DNA from: JAZMZS01 sp045120955
Lineage (GTDB): Bacteria > Bacillota > Clostridia > Oscillospirales > CAG-272
NCBI GenBank assembly: GCA_045120955.1
Contig: JBGVFH010000018.1
Coordinates: 1-64,000 of the forward strand
Length of the DNA: 64,000 nt
Reading direction: 5' to 3'
The notes below the pieces were generated by a model. That model did not search any database. It had not been told where the DNA came from and saw only the letters and a program-made list of their open reading frames with translations. Each line of letters starts with the position of its first letter. The stretch's first letter is position 1. Shown here piece after piece: positions 52,276 through 63,866 of this stretch. The translations under genes and the position numbers were made by a program.

Positions 52276-55029
52276 ATGGGACTTATAAGTAAGGTTTTCG
52301 GAACATACAGCGATAGACAGATAAAGAAACTGAAACCGATAGCGGACAAGATCGAGTCGCTGTCGGATAAATACATGGCAATGAGCGACGAGCAGCTTCG
52401 CTCGGTCACAGATGAGCTCAAGGACAGACTTGCGGCGGGAGAGACGCTTGACGATATTTTGCCGGATGCATTTGCGGCTATACGAGAGGCGGCTGACAGA
52501 GTCCTCGGCAAGCGTCCCTTTTATGTTCAGCTGCTCGGAGGTATCATTCTTCACCAAGGCAGAATTGCCGAGATGAAAACAGGTGAAGGAAAGACGCTTG
52601 TAGCTACGCTTCCCGCATACCTTAACGCACTCACGGGAAAGGGCGTGCACATCGTTACGGTCAACGACTATCTTGCACGCTGCGGCGCAGAGGAAATGGG
52701 CAGAGTATATTCCTTTATGGGAATGACCACGGGTCTTGTCGTCTCAGGACAGTACAGAGACGAAAAGAAAAAGGCGTACGAGGCTGATATCACATACGGA
52801 ACGAATAATGAGTTTGGCTTTGACTATCTTCGTGACAACATGGTCATCTACAAGGAAAGAATGGTACAGCGGGGACATAATTTTGCTATCGTTGACGAGG
52901 TGGACTCTATCCTTATCGACGAGGCAAGAACACCTCTTATCATATCGGGAGAGGGTGACAAATCGACAGATCTCTACGATATGGCGGACAAGTTCGTGCG
53001 CGGCATACGCAAATTTGTCATAAAGGAGCTCGACAGCAAGGAGTCGCATGACGAGATAGATGCAGACTATATCGTTGACGAAAAGGCGAAGAACGTCGTT
53101 TTGACAAAGAGCGGTATCGAGAAGGCGGAGAAGTTCTTTGGAGTGGAAAATCTCTCCGATCCCGAGAACGCCACACTTTCGCATCACATAAATCAGGCTA
53201 TCCGTGCACACGGTATCATGCACAATGATATCGACTATATGGTAAAGGACGGACAGGTCATCATCGTCGATGCATTTACGGGAAGACTTATGCCGGGACG
53301 CCGATACAATAACGGACTTCATCAGGCTATAGAGGCAAAGGAACACGTAAAGGTGGAGAGAGAGTCAAAGACTCTTGCCACCGTTACCTTCCAAAACTAT
53401 TTCCGTCTGTACGGAAAGCTGTCGGGTATGACGGGTACGGCGCTTACCGAGGAGACGGAATTCAGAGAGATATATGCTCTCGACTGCGTAAGCGTCCCCA
53501 CAAACAAGCCAATGATAAGAGACGATCATAATGACGCCGTTTACAAGAGCGCAAAGGGCAAGATGAGAGCGATAGTTGCACAGATAAAGGAGTGCCACGA
53601 CAAGGGACAGCCTATACTTGTAGGTACGGTTTCGGTCGAGAAATCGGAGGAGCTTTCAAAGAGGCTCAAGCTCGAGGGAGTGCCTCATGTCGTGCTCAAT
53701 GCAAAGCACCATGAAAAGGAAGCTGAGATAGTAGCACAGGCTGGAAAGCTCGGTGCGGTCACTATTTCTACCAACATGGCGGGAAGAGGTACGGATATCA
53801 TGCTCGGCGGAAATGCCGAATTTATGGCGAAATCCGAGATGAGACAGCTCGGCTACGAAGAGGAAATGATAGGAAATGCGGTCAGCTTTGCTGTTACCGA
53901 GGATGAAGAGATCATTGAGGCAAGAGCGAAATTTGCAGAGCTGAAGAAGAAATATGCCGAGAAAATACGCCCCGAGGCAGAACGTGTGTGTGAGCTTGGC
54001 GGTTTGTTTATTCTCGGAACGGAAAGGCATGAGTCGCGCCGTATCGACAACCAGCTCAGAGGTCGAAGCGGCCGTCAGGGAGACCCCGGCGAGTCGAGAT
54101 TTTATCTCTCTCTTGAGGATGATCTTATGAGACTTTTCGGCAGTGACCGCATTATCGGTATGGTCGAAAAAATGGGGCTTGACGATGACACGCCCATTGA
54201 TGCGGGTATCCTTTCGGGAAGCATTGAGTCGGCTCAGAAGCGCATAGAGGATCAGAACTTTACGAGAAGAAAGAATGTCCTTACCTATGATGACGTAATG
54301 AATCAGCAGAGAAAGGTCATTTACGCACAGCGTAACGAGGTGCTCGACGGCATAGACCTTCAGCCAAAGATCTGCAATATGATAGAGCAGTGCATTTCGG
54401 ATAACGTCGATATGTTTTGCGCTTCAGATAACGCATCAGAATGGAATCTTGCGGGACTGCGTGAGCACTTTTACGGGTATCTGCTAAGAGATGGAGAGCT
54501 TGAATATACGGAGAGCGAGCTTGCCGACCTTGTAAAAGATGATATCAAGAAAGAGCTTACCGACAAGGCGCTCGGTATATATGAAGGAAAAGAAGAGCTG
54601 TTCGGCTCTGCCGATGTTATGCGTGAGGTCGAGCGTGTCATACTTTTGCGCAACGTCGATGAAAAGTGGATGGACCACCTCGACTCTATGGAGGAGCTTA
54701 AGGGCAGCATAGGCCTTCACGCTTATGCTCAGAGAGACCCTGTTGCGATGTACAGACTGCAGGGTGCGGATATGTTTGACGAAATGATAGTCGATATCAG
54801 AGAAAGCACCGTGAGAATGATACTTTCCGTAATGCCCAAGCCCAAAGAGGAGATAAAGCGTATTCAGGTGGCAAATCCGCTCATTGAGGGCTTTGCGGGA
54901 GGAAAGGCACCCGCACGAAAAGCACCCGTAAAGAAGACCGAAAAGGTCGGAAGAAACGATCCTTGTCCCTGCGGGAGCGGAAAAAAATATAAAAAGTGCT
55001 GCGGACTCAATGAAAATGCAGGGGAGTGA
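52276..55029 (+). CDS. secA: Preprotein translocase ATPase SecA
   Basis: SecA drives export of unfolded preproteins through SecYEG. The 917-residue protein has the N-terminal MGLISKVFG, Walker [11 protein letters not shown], the DEAD-like [17 protein letters not shown], the preprotein-binding domain, [11 protein letters not shown], the helical scaffold, and a C-terminal zinc motif ([13 protein letters not shown]) that binds SecB or phospholipid. Its translation signal is unusual (see 52250). Two membrane protein genes follow closely and are probably cotranscribed. Confidence 0.97.
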   Translation: MGLISKVFGTYSDRQIKKLKPIADKIESLSDKYMAMSDEQLRSVTDELKDRLAAGETLDDILPDAFAAIREAADRVLGKRPFYVQLLGGIILHQGRIAEMKTGEGKTLVATLPAYLNALTGKGVHIVTVNDYLARCGAEEMGRVYSFMGMTTGLVVSGQYRDEKKKAYEADITYGTNNEFGFDYLRDNMVIYKERMVQRGHNFAIVDEVDSILIDEARTPLIISGEGDKSTDLYDMADKFVRGIRKFVIKELDSKESHDEIDADYIVDEKAKNVVLTKSGIEKAEKFFGVENLSDPENATLSHHINQAIRAHGIMHNDIDYMVKDGQVIIVDAFTGRLMPGRRYNNGLHQAIEAKEHVKVERESKTLATVTFQNYFRLYGKLSGMTGTALTEETEFREIYALDCVSVPTNKPMIRDDHNDAVYKSAKGKMRAIVAQIKECHDKGQPILVGTVSVEKSEELSKRLKLEGVPHVVLNAKHHEKEAEIVAQAGKLGAVTISTNMAGRGTDIMLGGNAEFMAKSEMRQLGYEEEMIGNAVSFAVTEDEEIIEARAKFAELKKKYAEKIRPEAERVCELGGLFILGTERHESRRIDNQLRGRSGRQGDPGESRFYLSLEDDLMRLFGSDRIIGMVEKMGLDDDTPIDAGILSGSIESAQKRIEDQNFTRRKNVLTYDDVMNQQRKVIYAQRNEVLDGIDLQPKICNMIEQCISDNVDMFCASDNASEWNLAGLREHFYGYLLRDGELEYTESELADLVKDDIKKELTDKALGIYEGKEELFGSADVMREVERVILLRNVDEKWMDHLDSMEELKGSIGLHAYAQRDPVAMYRLQGADMFDEMIVDIRESTVRMILSVMPKPKEEIKRIQVANPLIEGFAGGKAPARKAPVKKTEKVGRNDPCPCGSGKKYKKCCGLNENAGE

Positions 55030-55038
55030 TAGCTGAAC

Positions 55039-55740
55039 ATGGGATTTGGTATTCTTCTCATTGGATTTTTGCTGTCGTTGAGCAACTATCCCGGATATAC
55101 TGACTGTGCGGCTTACTTTATCATATTCTACGCCCTGCTAAAGCTCGGCAGATACAACCGATATTTTAAAGCATCAAAGTATCTTTCATTTATTCTTACC
55201 GTTTGCGGTATGGCGGGACTTATGCTCTCGATGGGGGAGCTTATCGGCTTTGTTGACGAGACAAACACGCTAATAAACATCTACGATAATGCGACAGAAG
55301 CGATAAAGATAGTGTTTCATTTGTTGCTTTTGCTCGGTGTCATTGATATATGCAAGCAAACACAACTGCCAAAGTATGTAAAGACGGGTGTGTGGTGCAT
55401 ATGTATTGATGCTTTGTATGCGCTTTTGTATGTGCTTTCGTTTTTTGCCGGTGTTTTTGTTCCGTTCAGGATGCTCGTGCGCCTTGTGTTTATGCTTGTT
55501 ACGGCGTATCTCATATTCAACTGCTACAGAATGATATGCCTTGAGGGCGATGAGGATATGCCGCTGTACAATTCTCGCTTTGAGATCGTAAACAAATTCA
55601 GACGCAGACTTGAAGAAAAGGCTGAGGAGGGTAACCGCAAGGGCGCTGAAGCTCAGCAGTTCAAGCAAAGGCAGGCGGAGGCAAGGAAAAACGGTGTTGA
55701 CCTGTCTAAAAAATTTACAGAATCGAAAAAGAAAAAATAG
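55039..55740 (+). CDS. Uncharacterised polytopic membrane protein
   Basis: I do not recognise a named family. The 233-residue protein has about five or six hydrophobic segments in residues 1-170. It ends in a highly charged C-terminal tail (Glu/Lys/Arg/Gln-rich, ending ESKKKK). It starts nine bases after secA and is followed nine bases later by another membrane protein of similar style, so the three form one transcript. Involvement in secretion or membrane biogenesis is only a contextual guess. Confidence 0.75.
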   Translation: MGFGILLIGFLLSLSNYPGYTDCAAYFIIFYALLKLGRYNRYFKASKYLSFILTVCGMAGLMLSMGELIGFVDETNTLINIYDNATEAIKIVFHLLLLLGVIDICKQTQLPKYVKTGVWCICIDALYALLYVLSFFAGVFVPFRMLVRLVFMLVTAYLIFNCYRMICLEGDEDMPLYNSRFEIVNKFRRRLEEKAEEGNRKGAEAQQFKQRQAEARKNGVDLSKKFTESKKKK

Positions 55741-55749
55741 GAGTATTCA

Positions 55750-57189
55750 ATGAGGTCAAATACAAAAAAGAAGATCGGGCGCATAGCTCTGGGTATGATC
55801 TTTTTGCTCAATCCAAATATCAATGTCGTCGACCTGCTGCCTGACTTCATAGGCTGTGTACTTATTATGTCGGGACTCTCATCCTTGCGTGATATCTCTG
55901 ACTCGCTCGAGGATGCAAGGCGGAATTTTCTGCGTCTTTTCTGGATATCTCTTTCGCATCTGCCTGCATTTGTACTAATGATGATCATTTCGTCAACCTA
56001 TGTCAGCGAGAAAACGAGCATACTCGTGTTTGCGTTTGTGTATTCCGTGGTTGAGTTCGTTTTGATAAACAATGCACTCACCTCGCTAATAGACGGGTTT
56101 GTTTATATCGGAGAGAGATATAACGGCGAATGTTGCTTTTACGAAACGAAAAAAAACGGCAAGAAGCTCGATGTATCGCATCTGCGCTTTTTCTCGACCG
56201 TGTTCTTGCTTGTGACAAAGGGACTTACCGTTGCACCTAATCTTGTGTATCTGTATGACACATCGCTTGGATACGGCACCGTGACAAATCCCTATGTGAC
56301 AAATCCGGTGGAATTTATCGGACCTATCACGGCAATATGCTTTGTCCCCGCTTTGATATTCGGCATTATGTGGGCACGAAGAATGTGCAGATACCTCAGC
56401 GGAATAAAAAAAGACGATGCGTTTGTTTGCGTCGTTGACGAAATATTGTCAAATCAATCGATACGCAATACTGCTGTATACAAATACCGCAGAATATCGA
56501 CTGCTGTTTTTGTTCTTTTTGCTGCTATCGTTCTATGCATGGATTTTTATGTTGATGAATTTAACGTAATTCCCGATGCGGTTTCGGCAATAGTGCTGTT
56601 CTCAGCCGCTGTATTTATGAAAAAGAGATTCAGCGAGGCGTCGGGTGTCAGCGTTGCGATAAGTGCTGTGTACGTGATAGCCGAAAGCGTGATGCTTGCG
56701 CTTGCAGTGAATTTTAATACGAATTTTAAGTTTTCAGATATCGGAAGAGTCGTAGAAGCGGACAGCGCATATTCGGTATACATAGCTGTTCTTTCGGTAT
56801 GTGAGATATTGTTTGCGGTGTGCTTTGCGTCTGTTTTTCTTTCCTTTATGCATGTGCTTCGCGGTGGACTTGACATGGAAGTCAGACAGGGCAGTCATTA
56901 TGTCGGCAAGGATGCATACCTTGCTTCTCAGAAATATAAGACTGTTACGGCTATAGCTCTTGCCGCACTTTCGGGAGTATGCCACATCGTGCAGATAGTA
57001 TCTATGGCGGACACGCATAGAGTTCTCGTTGACAAAAATGCGTATACCGAGACAACGGGAGTATATCTGCCCGTTCTCGAGGGCTTCTGGATGGTGAGCT
57101 TCGTTGTGAATGTTGTGTTTATTGTGTTTGCCTGCGTTACACTTCTCAACGCAAGGGAAGAGCTTAAAAACAGACTTTACATCCTCTGA
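55750..57189 (+). CDS. Uncharacterised polytopic membrane protein
   Basis: The 479-residue protein has about ten hydrophobic segments and an N-terminal motif GMIFLLNPNINVVDLLPDFIG that looks conserved and distinctive. It has no known catalytic motif. AGGAG precedes the ATG. It is last in the secA-downstream operon and ends at a bidirectional terminator. It may be a paralogue of the preceding gene product, which has a similar start (GIL...SLSNYPGYTDCAAYFIIF). Confidence 0.75.
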   Translation: MRSNTKKKIGRIALGMIFLLNPNINVVDLLPDFIGCVLIMSGLSSLRDISDSLEDARRNFLRLFWISLSHLPAFVLMMIISSTYVSEKTSILVFAFVYSVVEFVLINNALTSLIDGFVYIGERYNGECCFYETKKNGKKLDVSHLRFFSTVFLLVTKGLTVAPNLVYLYDTSLGYGTVTNPYVTNPVEFIGPITAICFVPALIFGIMWARRMCRYLSGIKKDDAFVCVVDEILSNQSIRNTAVYKYRRISTAVFVLFAAIVLCMDFYVDEFNVIPDAVSAIVLFSAAVFMKKRFSEASGVSVAISAVYVIAESVMLALAVNFNTNFKFSDIGRVVEADSAYSVYIAVLSVCEILFAVCFASVFLSFMHVLRGGLDMEVRQGSHYVGKDAYLASQKYKTVTAIALAALSGVCHIVQIVSMADTHRVLVDKNAYTETTGVYLPVLEGFWMVSFVVNVVFIVFACVTLLNAREELKNRLYIL

Positions 57190-57218
57190 TCCTGACCGCT
57201 TTGAGAATTTCATATACA

Positions 57219-57266
57219 AAAAAAGCCACCCTAAAAAGGATGAAAAAATCCTTTTTAGGGTGGCTT
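57219..57266. terminator. Bidirectional terminator between convergent genes
   Basis: AAGCCACCCTAAAAAGGAT pairs perfectly with ATCCTTTTTAGGGTGGCTT around a short A-rich loop. Confidence 0.92.
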
Positions 57267-57273
57267 GATAATT

Positions 57274-58179
57274 TTAATCGACATCCTCTGCTACGCTATC
57301 GGGCGGAGTGAGAAGCTGCTGCGGATTTTTCATAATGCGCTTGAGCATTTTAAATGCGCTTGCGTAATAATAGCCATCAACTATTCGTTCATCGGTCACT
57401 ACCTTCAGATCTACAAGGTGCTTTTTTGTTACGTTGCCCTCGCCGTCATACACGAGCTGAGTGCGTCTTGCGCCATAGCTTATAAACAACGGCAGATTTC
57501 CGAAATTGTAGATGTGGTGGTATATGGGCTGTATGCCGAGCGAGCCCATGCTTGTGATTATCATTGAGCCGTGGAAGGGGCTGAGGTCAAGAAGAAACTT
57601 CGGAAGCCATCCGTGATAGTCGAGCCACTCCAAAATTCTGACAGCAAGCTTGAATACGAACCGAGGCAGATGTGTCAGTGCCTTTGCGACTGTGTCAAAG
57701 TTGCTTGTCGATTGCATATTGTTGTTTTCTTCTACCAGCTTGTTGAATTTTTCATATATATCCGAGAGTGTGTCCGTTGGCTGAAACCTTGCCTTGACTA
57801 TAGTATCGGGGGCGTTGAGTGACAGCTCCTTTTTTATGACCATGTTTATGTCTATTGTGTGGCGCAAAAATATTCTTTGCCCCGAGACAAATCTGTTGAG
57901 CGCAGGACGCTGAGATACCACTCTGACATAAGCGGCAAGTATAATATGAAGAATTCCTATGTTTTTATATCCTTCATCACGCAGCTTGCGTATGAGCGCT
58001 TCCGCCTCGTCTATCTCGATAGAGTCAGAAAAAAAGTTTTGGGCATCGCTGCGGGTCTTCATCAAAAACGGCATTACGCAGTTCATGGGAGATACTGTTC
58101 TCACACGTCTGCCTTCTTTTCTGTCGCCGAATTTCTTTTTTCGGGTAGGTGTGTATGCCTTGTCTTTTTCTTTTTTCAT
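57274..58179 (-). CDS. E2-acyltransferase-like protein lacking the catalytic His
   Basis: The 301-residue protein resembles the catalytic (CAT-fold) domain of 2-oxoacid dehydrogenase E2 enzymes. SPFHGSMIITSMGSLGIQ and PLFISYGARR match the E2 core, and DERIVDGYYYASAFKMLKRI aligns with the active-site DHRxxDG. The catalytic His is Glu here. There is no lipoyl or peripheral-subunit-binding domain and no dehydrogenase neighbours. It is either a pseudoenzyme or an acyltransferase with different chemistry. The N-terminal 30 residues are basic. Confidence 0.75.
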   Translation of the reverse strand: MKKEKDKAYTPTRKKKFGDRKEGRRVRTVSPMNCVMPFLMKTRSDAQNFFSDSIEIDEAEALIRKLRDEGYKNIGILHIILAAYVRVVSQRPALNRFVSGQRIFLRHTIDINMVIKKELSLNAPDTIVKARFQPTDTLSDIYEKFNKLVEENNNMQSTSNFDTVAKALTHLPRFVFKLAVRILEWLDYHGWLPKFLLDLSPFHGSMIITSMGSLGIQPIYHHIYNFGNLPLFISYGARRTQLVYDGEGNVTKKHLVDLKVVTDERIVDGYYYASAFKMLKRIMKNPQQLLTPPDSVAEDVD

Positions 58180-58344
58180 AGCGTTATATCCGTTCCTTTA
58201 TTGTATGTTGGAATGTCACAATGTACTATTGATATGGCAGATATATTCTACTATGATTTTGTCAAATTATCAAGTGATTTGATGAAAATTACAATATTTT
58301 CTACACAAAATGTGTATTTTGTTGCGCTTTTGTCTGCTTTGACT

Positions 58345-59493
58345 TTAAATTCCAAGGAATTTTTTAATTTCGTTATACTCAGCTGCTTTTTTCTTTGCCT
58401 CGGCTGAATTTTTATCAAAGCGGTGTTTTTTATGAGCACGGAGTATGATGTTTTTCGGCGTATCCTCTGGGTCGACAAGCTCACACGCATCTACCTTGTA
58501 GCCTTCTTTTTCAAGATAGCACAGACGCATTGAGTCTGTCAGCGCATCACAGAGCTTGCTTTTGAGTATAGAATGCTTCGTTGCAAACTCAAGCGGCGGA
58601 CAGTCTATCCGACGGCTCAGATCTCTGTGACAGCAGGGGGTAGAGAGTATGACCTCGGCACCGAGTCTCACCGCATTTTCGAGCACAAGATCGGTCGCAA
58701 TGTCGCACGCATGGAGCGAAAGCACAAGGTCGGGCGCTATGTCACATTCGAGCTTGTTTATATCCTCTGCACGAAAGCTCATGCCGTCATAGCCGAGCTT
58801 TTTTGCCACAGATGCGCAGTATTGCATAACGTCCGCTTTTCTGTCAACGCACAGCATATAGACGTCTCTGCCGAGAATATTTTTGAAATAATGGTACACG
58901 GCAAAGGACAGATAGCTTTTTCCGCAGCACAAGTCGTATATAACGACGCTGTCCTTTTTTATGTGTTCGAGCATATCACGCACATATTCGAGAAAACGGC
59001 ATATCTGACGGAATTTTGCCTGACGCTTGTCCTTGATCCTTCCGTTCTTGTCTGTAATATCAAGCTCAAACAGAAAGGGCTCGCTTCCGTCGAGGATGTA
59101 GTTTTTCTCATGTATGAGCGGTTTTATATCGGCTGTGTTTTCGCTTTTTGCCGCAGACTCAAGCTTCGAAGCTCCCAAAACCGTACAGGCGCCTTTCTTT
59201 GATGCTTTGTATTCGCACTCGCCGCCCTCAAAGAGCAGATCTGCCTGCATACAGCCTTGAAGCTGTATGCACAGCGCATCAAATGGAAAGCTCGGATAGT
59301 TTATCTGCGTTTTTTTACCGTCTGCCATGTATTGCTCGAGAACAAAGAGCAGCTTGCCTTGATGCGTTTTAGGCTCAAGGATCATTTTTTTGATGCTTTT
59401 GTCGGACAGCTTTGACAGTACGAGCTTTTTGAGGATGCCGTGCTCTGCCGCTTTTTTTGAAAGAAGCGCAAACTCGGTCACTTTTTCGTTCAT
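58345..59493 (-). CDS. SAM-dependent methyltransferase (Methyltransf_32-like)
   Basis: The 382-residue protein has an N-terminal domain of about 180 residues followed by a class I SAM-binding domain (VIYDLCCGKSYLSFAVYHYF, DLVLSLHACDIATD, LSTPCCHRDLS). The CCGKSYLSF motif fits the Methyltransf_32 group, whose members modify RNA or small molecules. The substrate is unknown. The start at 59493 falls 13 bases after the plsY stop; longer starts would lie inside plsY. Confidence 0.82.
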   Translation of the reverse strand: MNEKVTEFALLSKKAAEHGILKKLVLSKLSDKSIKKMILEPKTHQGKLLFVLEQYMADGKKTQINYPSFPFDALCIQLQGCMQADLLFEGGECEYKASKKGACTVLGASKLESAAKSENTADIKPLIHEKNYILDGSEPFLFELDITDKNGRIKDKRQAKFRQICRFLEYVRDMLEHIKKDSVVIYDLCCGKSYLSFAVYHYFKNILGRDVYMLCVDRKADVMQYCASVAKKLGYDGMSFRAEDINKLECDIAPDLVLSLHACDIATDLVLENAVRLGAEVILSTPCCHRDLSRRIDCPPLEFATKHSILKSKLCDALTDSMRLCYLEKEGYKVDACELVDPEDTPKNIILRAHKKHRFDKNSAEAKKKAAEYNEIKKFLGI

Positions 59494-59506
59494 TAGGCTC
59501 TTTTCC

Positions 59507-60250
59507 TCACTTTTTGTTTTCTTTGTCCTTTTTTCCGACAGACAGCTTGTTTTCCTTGCCTGCGAGCAGACGCTTGATGTTTTCTCTGTGGTTGAAGACA
59601 ACGAGCGCTGCTATCATCAGCGCAACAACGGTGCAGATGGAGCTTCCGCCGATCCTATCGAGCAGTATAGGGTAGAGCATTACCGTGATGACAGAGGCGA
59701 GCGAAACATATTTTGTTCCGATAACGATTATCAAGAAAATGACAAAGACTGCGAGAAATGTAGCAGGTGAGAGCATACATATTGCTGCAGCGCAAGAGAG
59801 GACTCCCTTGCCGCCTTTGAATTTGTGATAAATGGGGAAGGTGTGACCTATCACCGCAAAAAGAGCGGCTATGTATCCGCCAAGCGACACGGGTATCAGG
59901 GTGTCACCGAGCACGGAATAAAAAACAACGGGAAGCCCGACAAATCTGCCGATGAGGACGGCTATGACCGTTTTGGCTATGTCACCGAGCAAGGTAAGAA
60001 GCGCAGATTTTTTGCCGTAGGTGCGCAGTACATTCGTTGTGCCTGCGTTGCCGCTGCCGTAGTTTCTGACATCCTCGCCAAAGAATATCTTTGACACGAT
60101 TATAGAGGTGTTGATGCTGCCGAGGAAATATCCTGCGGCAATGCACAAAATGACGCTGAGAGCGCAGTATATTCCAAGCTCCGCACCGCTCATGCTCTTG
60201 TCCATGCACAGATAACCGAAAATTCCGAAATTGTAAAGTATTTTCAACAT
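59507..60250 (-). CDS. plsY: Glycerol-3-phosphate acyltransferase PlsY
   Basis: PlsY transfers an acyl group from acyl-phosphate to glycerol 3-phosphate in the first membrane phospholipid step. The 247-residue protein has GYFLGSINTSIIVSKI, the VRNYGSGNAGTTNVLRTYGKK motif, and HTFPIYHKFKGGKGV, with five or six membrane helices and a basic C-terminal tail longer than usual. The ribosome site is weak, so a start at a later Met (60205) is possible. Confidence 0.93.
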   Translation of the reverse strand: MLKILYNFGIFGYLCMDKSMSGAELGIYCALSVILCIAAGYFLGSINTSIIVSKIFFGEDVRNYGSGNAGTTNVLRTYGKKSALLTLLGDIAKTVIAVLIGRFVGLPVVFYSVLGDTLIPVSLGGYIAALFAVIGHTFPIYHKFKGGKGVLSCAAAICMLSPATFLAVFVIFLIIVIGTKYVSLASVITVMLYPILLDRIGGSSICTVVALMIAALVVFNHRENIKRLLAGKENKLSVGKKDKENKK

Positions 60251-60383
60251 AATAATTACCAGCTTTGCTTAGTTTTAAATGCGTTTATATGCGTATATTA
60301 TAACACATAGTTTCGCAGTTTTAAAGACTTTTTTCGATTTTAGAAAAATGAGTTTAAAGATTGTGTGGGAGATATAATTTTCG

Positions 60384-60412
60384 TTGACTTATCGTGCATA
60401 ATTTGGTACAAT
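60384..60412 (+). promoter_or_regulatory. Sigma-A promoter of ligA
   Basis: TTGACT (60384-60389) and TACAAT (60407-60412) are 17 bases apart, about 37 bases before the GTG start. Confidence 0.85.
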
Positions 60413-60427
60413 AATCTCATTAGATGA

Positions 60428-62449
<2,022 letters not shown>

Positions 62450-62453
62450 TAAT

Positions 62454-63014
62454 TTAAAGACCGAAATACGTGAGTATGCCGGAGTATATTCCTTGCGCAA
62501 AGGACTGCGGGTCGTTTGCGAGAAGGTTTGCATCGGACGGATTTGTGATAAATCCAAGCTCAAGCAATACAGCAGGCATTTCCGTCCTTCGCAAAACGTA
62601 TAGGGAAGGACGGGCGAAAATGCCTCGGTTTCGCAGTCCCGTGTAGTTTACTATGCCTTCGACCATGTCTGTTGCAAGCTCATATGCGGAGGAAGGAATG
62701 GAATATACGAATGCCTCCGTTCCCGAGGCTGAGGGGACACCTGCGTTTGTGTGCAGACTGATAAAATAATCAGCCCCCCAGCTGTTTGCCTCGCTTGTCC
62801 TTGCATTCAAGCTTGAGTTTATCGAGGTGCCGAGCTGTGTGGTTATCGTAGGGCGGGACACACGAACGTCAAAGTTGCCGTTTGCGAGCAGAAGATCTCT
62901 CAGCCGTATTCCGATCTCAAATACTATGTCCTGTTCTCGGTATCCGTTTCCTTCCGCACCTGCGTTTGGGTTTTGGGGATTGTGTCCCTGATCTATATAT
63001 ATTTTAATTGCCAT
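62454..63014 (-). CDS. N-acetylmuramoyl-L-alanine amidase (Amidase_3), leaderless
   Basis: The enzyme cleaves the amide between muramic acid and the stem peptide. The 186-residue protein is a bare Amidase_3 domain: zinc ligands in DQGHNP (His11), GYREQD (Glu27) and ISLHTN, plus the late MPAVLLELGFITN glutamate. It has no signal peptide or wall-binding module, unlike housekeeping amidases. It resembles phage or spore-lysis enzymes, or uses non-classical export. AAGGAG precedes the start. Confidence 0.88.
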   Translation of the reverse strand: MAIKIYIDQGHNPQNPNAGAEGNGYREQDIVFEIGIRLRDLLLANGNFDVRVSRPTITTQLGTSINSSLNARTSEANSWGADYFISLHTNAGVPSASGTEAFVYSIPSSAYELATDMVEGIVNYTGLRNRGIFARPSLYVLRRTEMPAVLLELGFITNPSDANLLANDPQSFAQGIYSGILTYFGL

Positions 63015-63097
63015 GACTACTCCTTGTATGTTATTTTTATTTCAGTATATGCATTTCTGTCATGGCGTGTCAAAGCAATATTGTAAAGGGTGAGATT

Positions 63098-63856
63098 ATG
63101 TCGTCATATATAAGAGAATTACAAAGGCTTCTCAGCTATGTCCGCCGTGCCGTTGATGATTACGGCATGATAGAGGAGGGGGACAAAATTGCCGTAGGAG
63201 TTTCGGGAGGCAAGGACTCACTTGCCATGCTTGAGGGGCTTAGTGAGCTTCGCCGTTTTTATCCGAAAAAATTTACGTTGGCAGCCGTAACGATAGATAT
63301 GGGCTTTGACGGGGTGGATTTTTCGGATGTTGCGGAATTTTGCTCCAGACGCGGTATAGAGTATAAAATAGTGCCTACCGATATATATAAGATAATATTT
63401 GAGGTGAGAAAAGAGCCTAATCCCTGCTCGCTCTGCGCCCGTATGCGCCGAGGAGCTATTCATGATGCGGCAAAGGAGCTGGGATGCAACAAAATAGCCC
63501 TCGGTCATCATTACGACGATGTTGTCGAGACATTTATGCTCAATCTTTTCTATGAGGGGCGTATCGGCTGTTTTTCTCCTGTAACATATTTGTCACGCAA
63601 GGATATTACGCTTATCCGACCGATGCTATATATGCCCGAGAAAACCATAAAGGAATTTACAAAGAAAGTTACACTTCCTATAGTAGAGACCCCCTGTCCT
63701 GCGGACAAAAACAGCGAGAGAGCAAATATGAAAGCGCTGCTCGCAGGGCTTGAACGGGACAGCAAGGGGCTGAAAACACGCATTTTCGGAGCTATCGCAA
63801 GAGCGGGCGTGGACGGCTTTGAAGTAAAGGGAAAGCTGCCCTATACGGAACAGTAA
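63098..63856 (+). CDS. TtcA-like tRNA thiolation enzyme
   Basis: The 252-residue PP-loop ATPase has VGVSGGKDSLAML, the CSLCARMRRG CxxC pair and the later TPCPAD cysteine, the three ligands for the Fe-S cluster of TtcA/TtuA enzymes. HHYDDVVETFMLN is also typical. Such enzymes insert sulfur into tRNA (2-thiocytidine 32 in TtcA). The start at 63098 follows AAAGGG. Assignment to TtcA itself rather than a paralogue is not certain. Confidence 0.88.
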   Translation: MSSYIRELQRLLSYVRRAVDDYGMIEEGDKIAVGVSGGKDSLAMLEGLSELRRFYPKKFTLAAVTIDMGFDGVDFSDVAEFCSRRGIEYKIVPTDIYKIIFEVRKEPNPCSLCARMRRGAIHDAAKELGCNKIALGHHYDDVVETFMLNLFYEGRIGCFSPVTYLSRKDITLIRPMLYMPEKTIKEFTKKVTLPIVETPCPADKNSERANMKALLAGLERDSKGLKTRIFGAIARAGVDGFEVKGKLPYTEQ

Positions 63857-63866
63857 CGGAGGGGAC

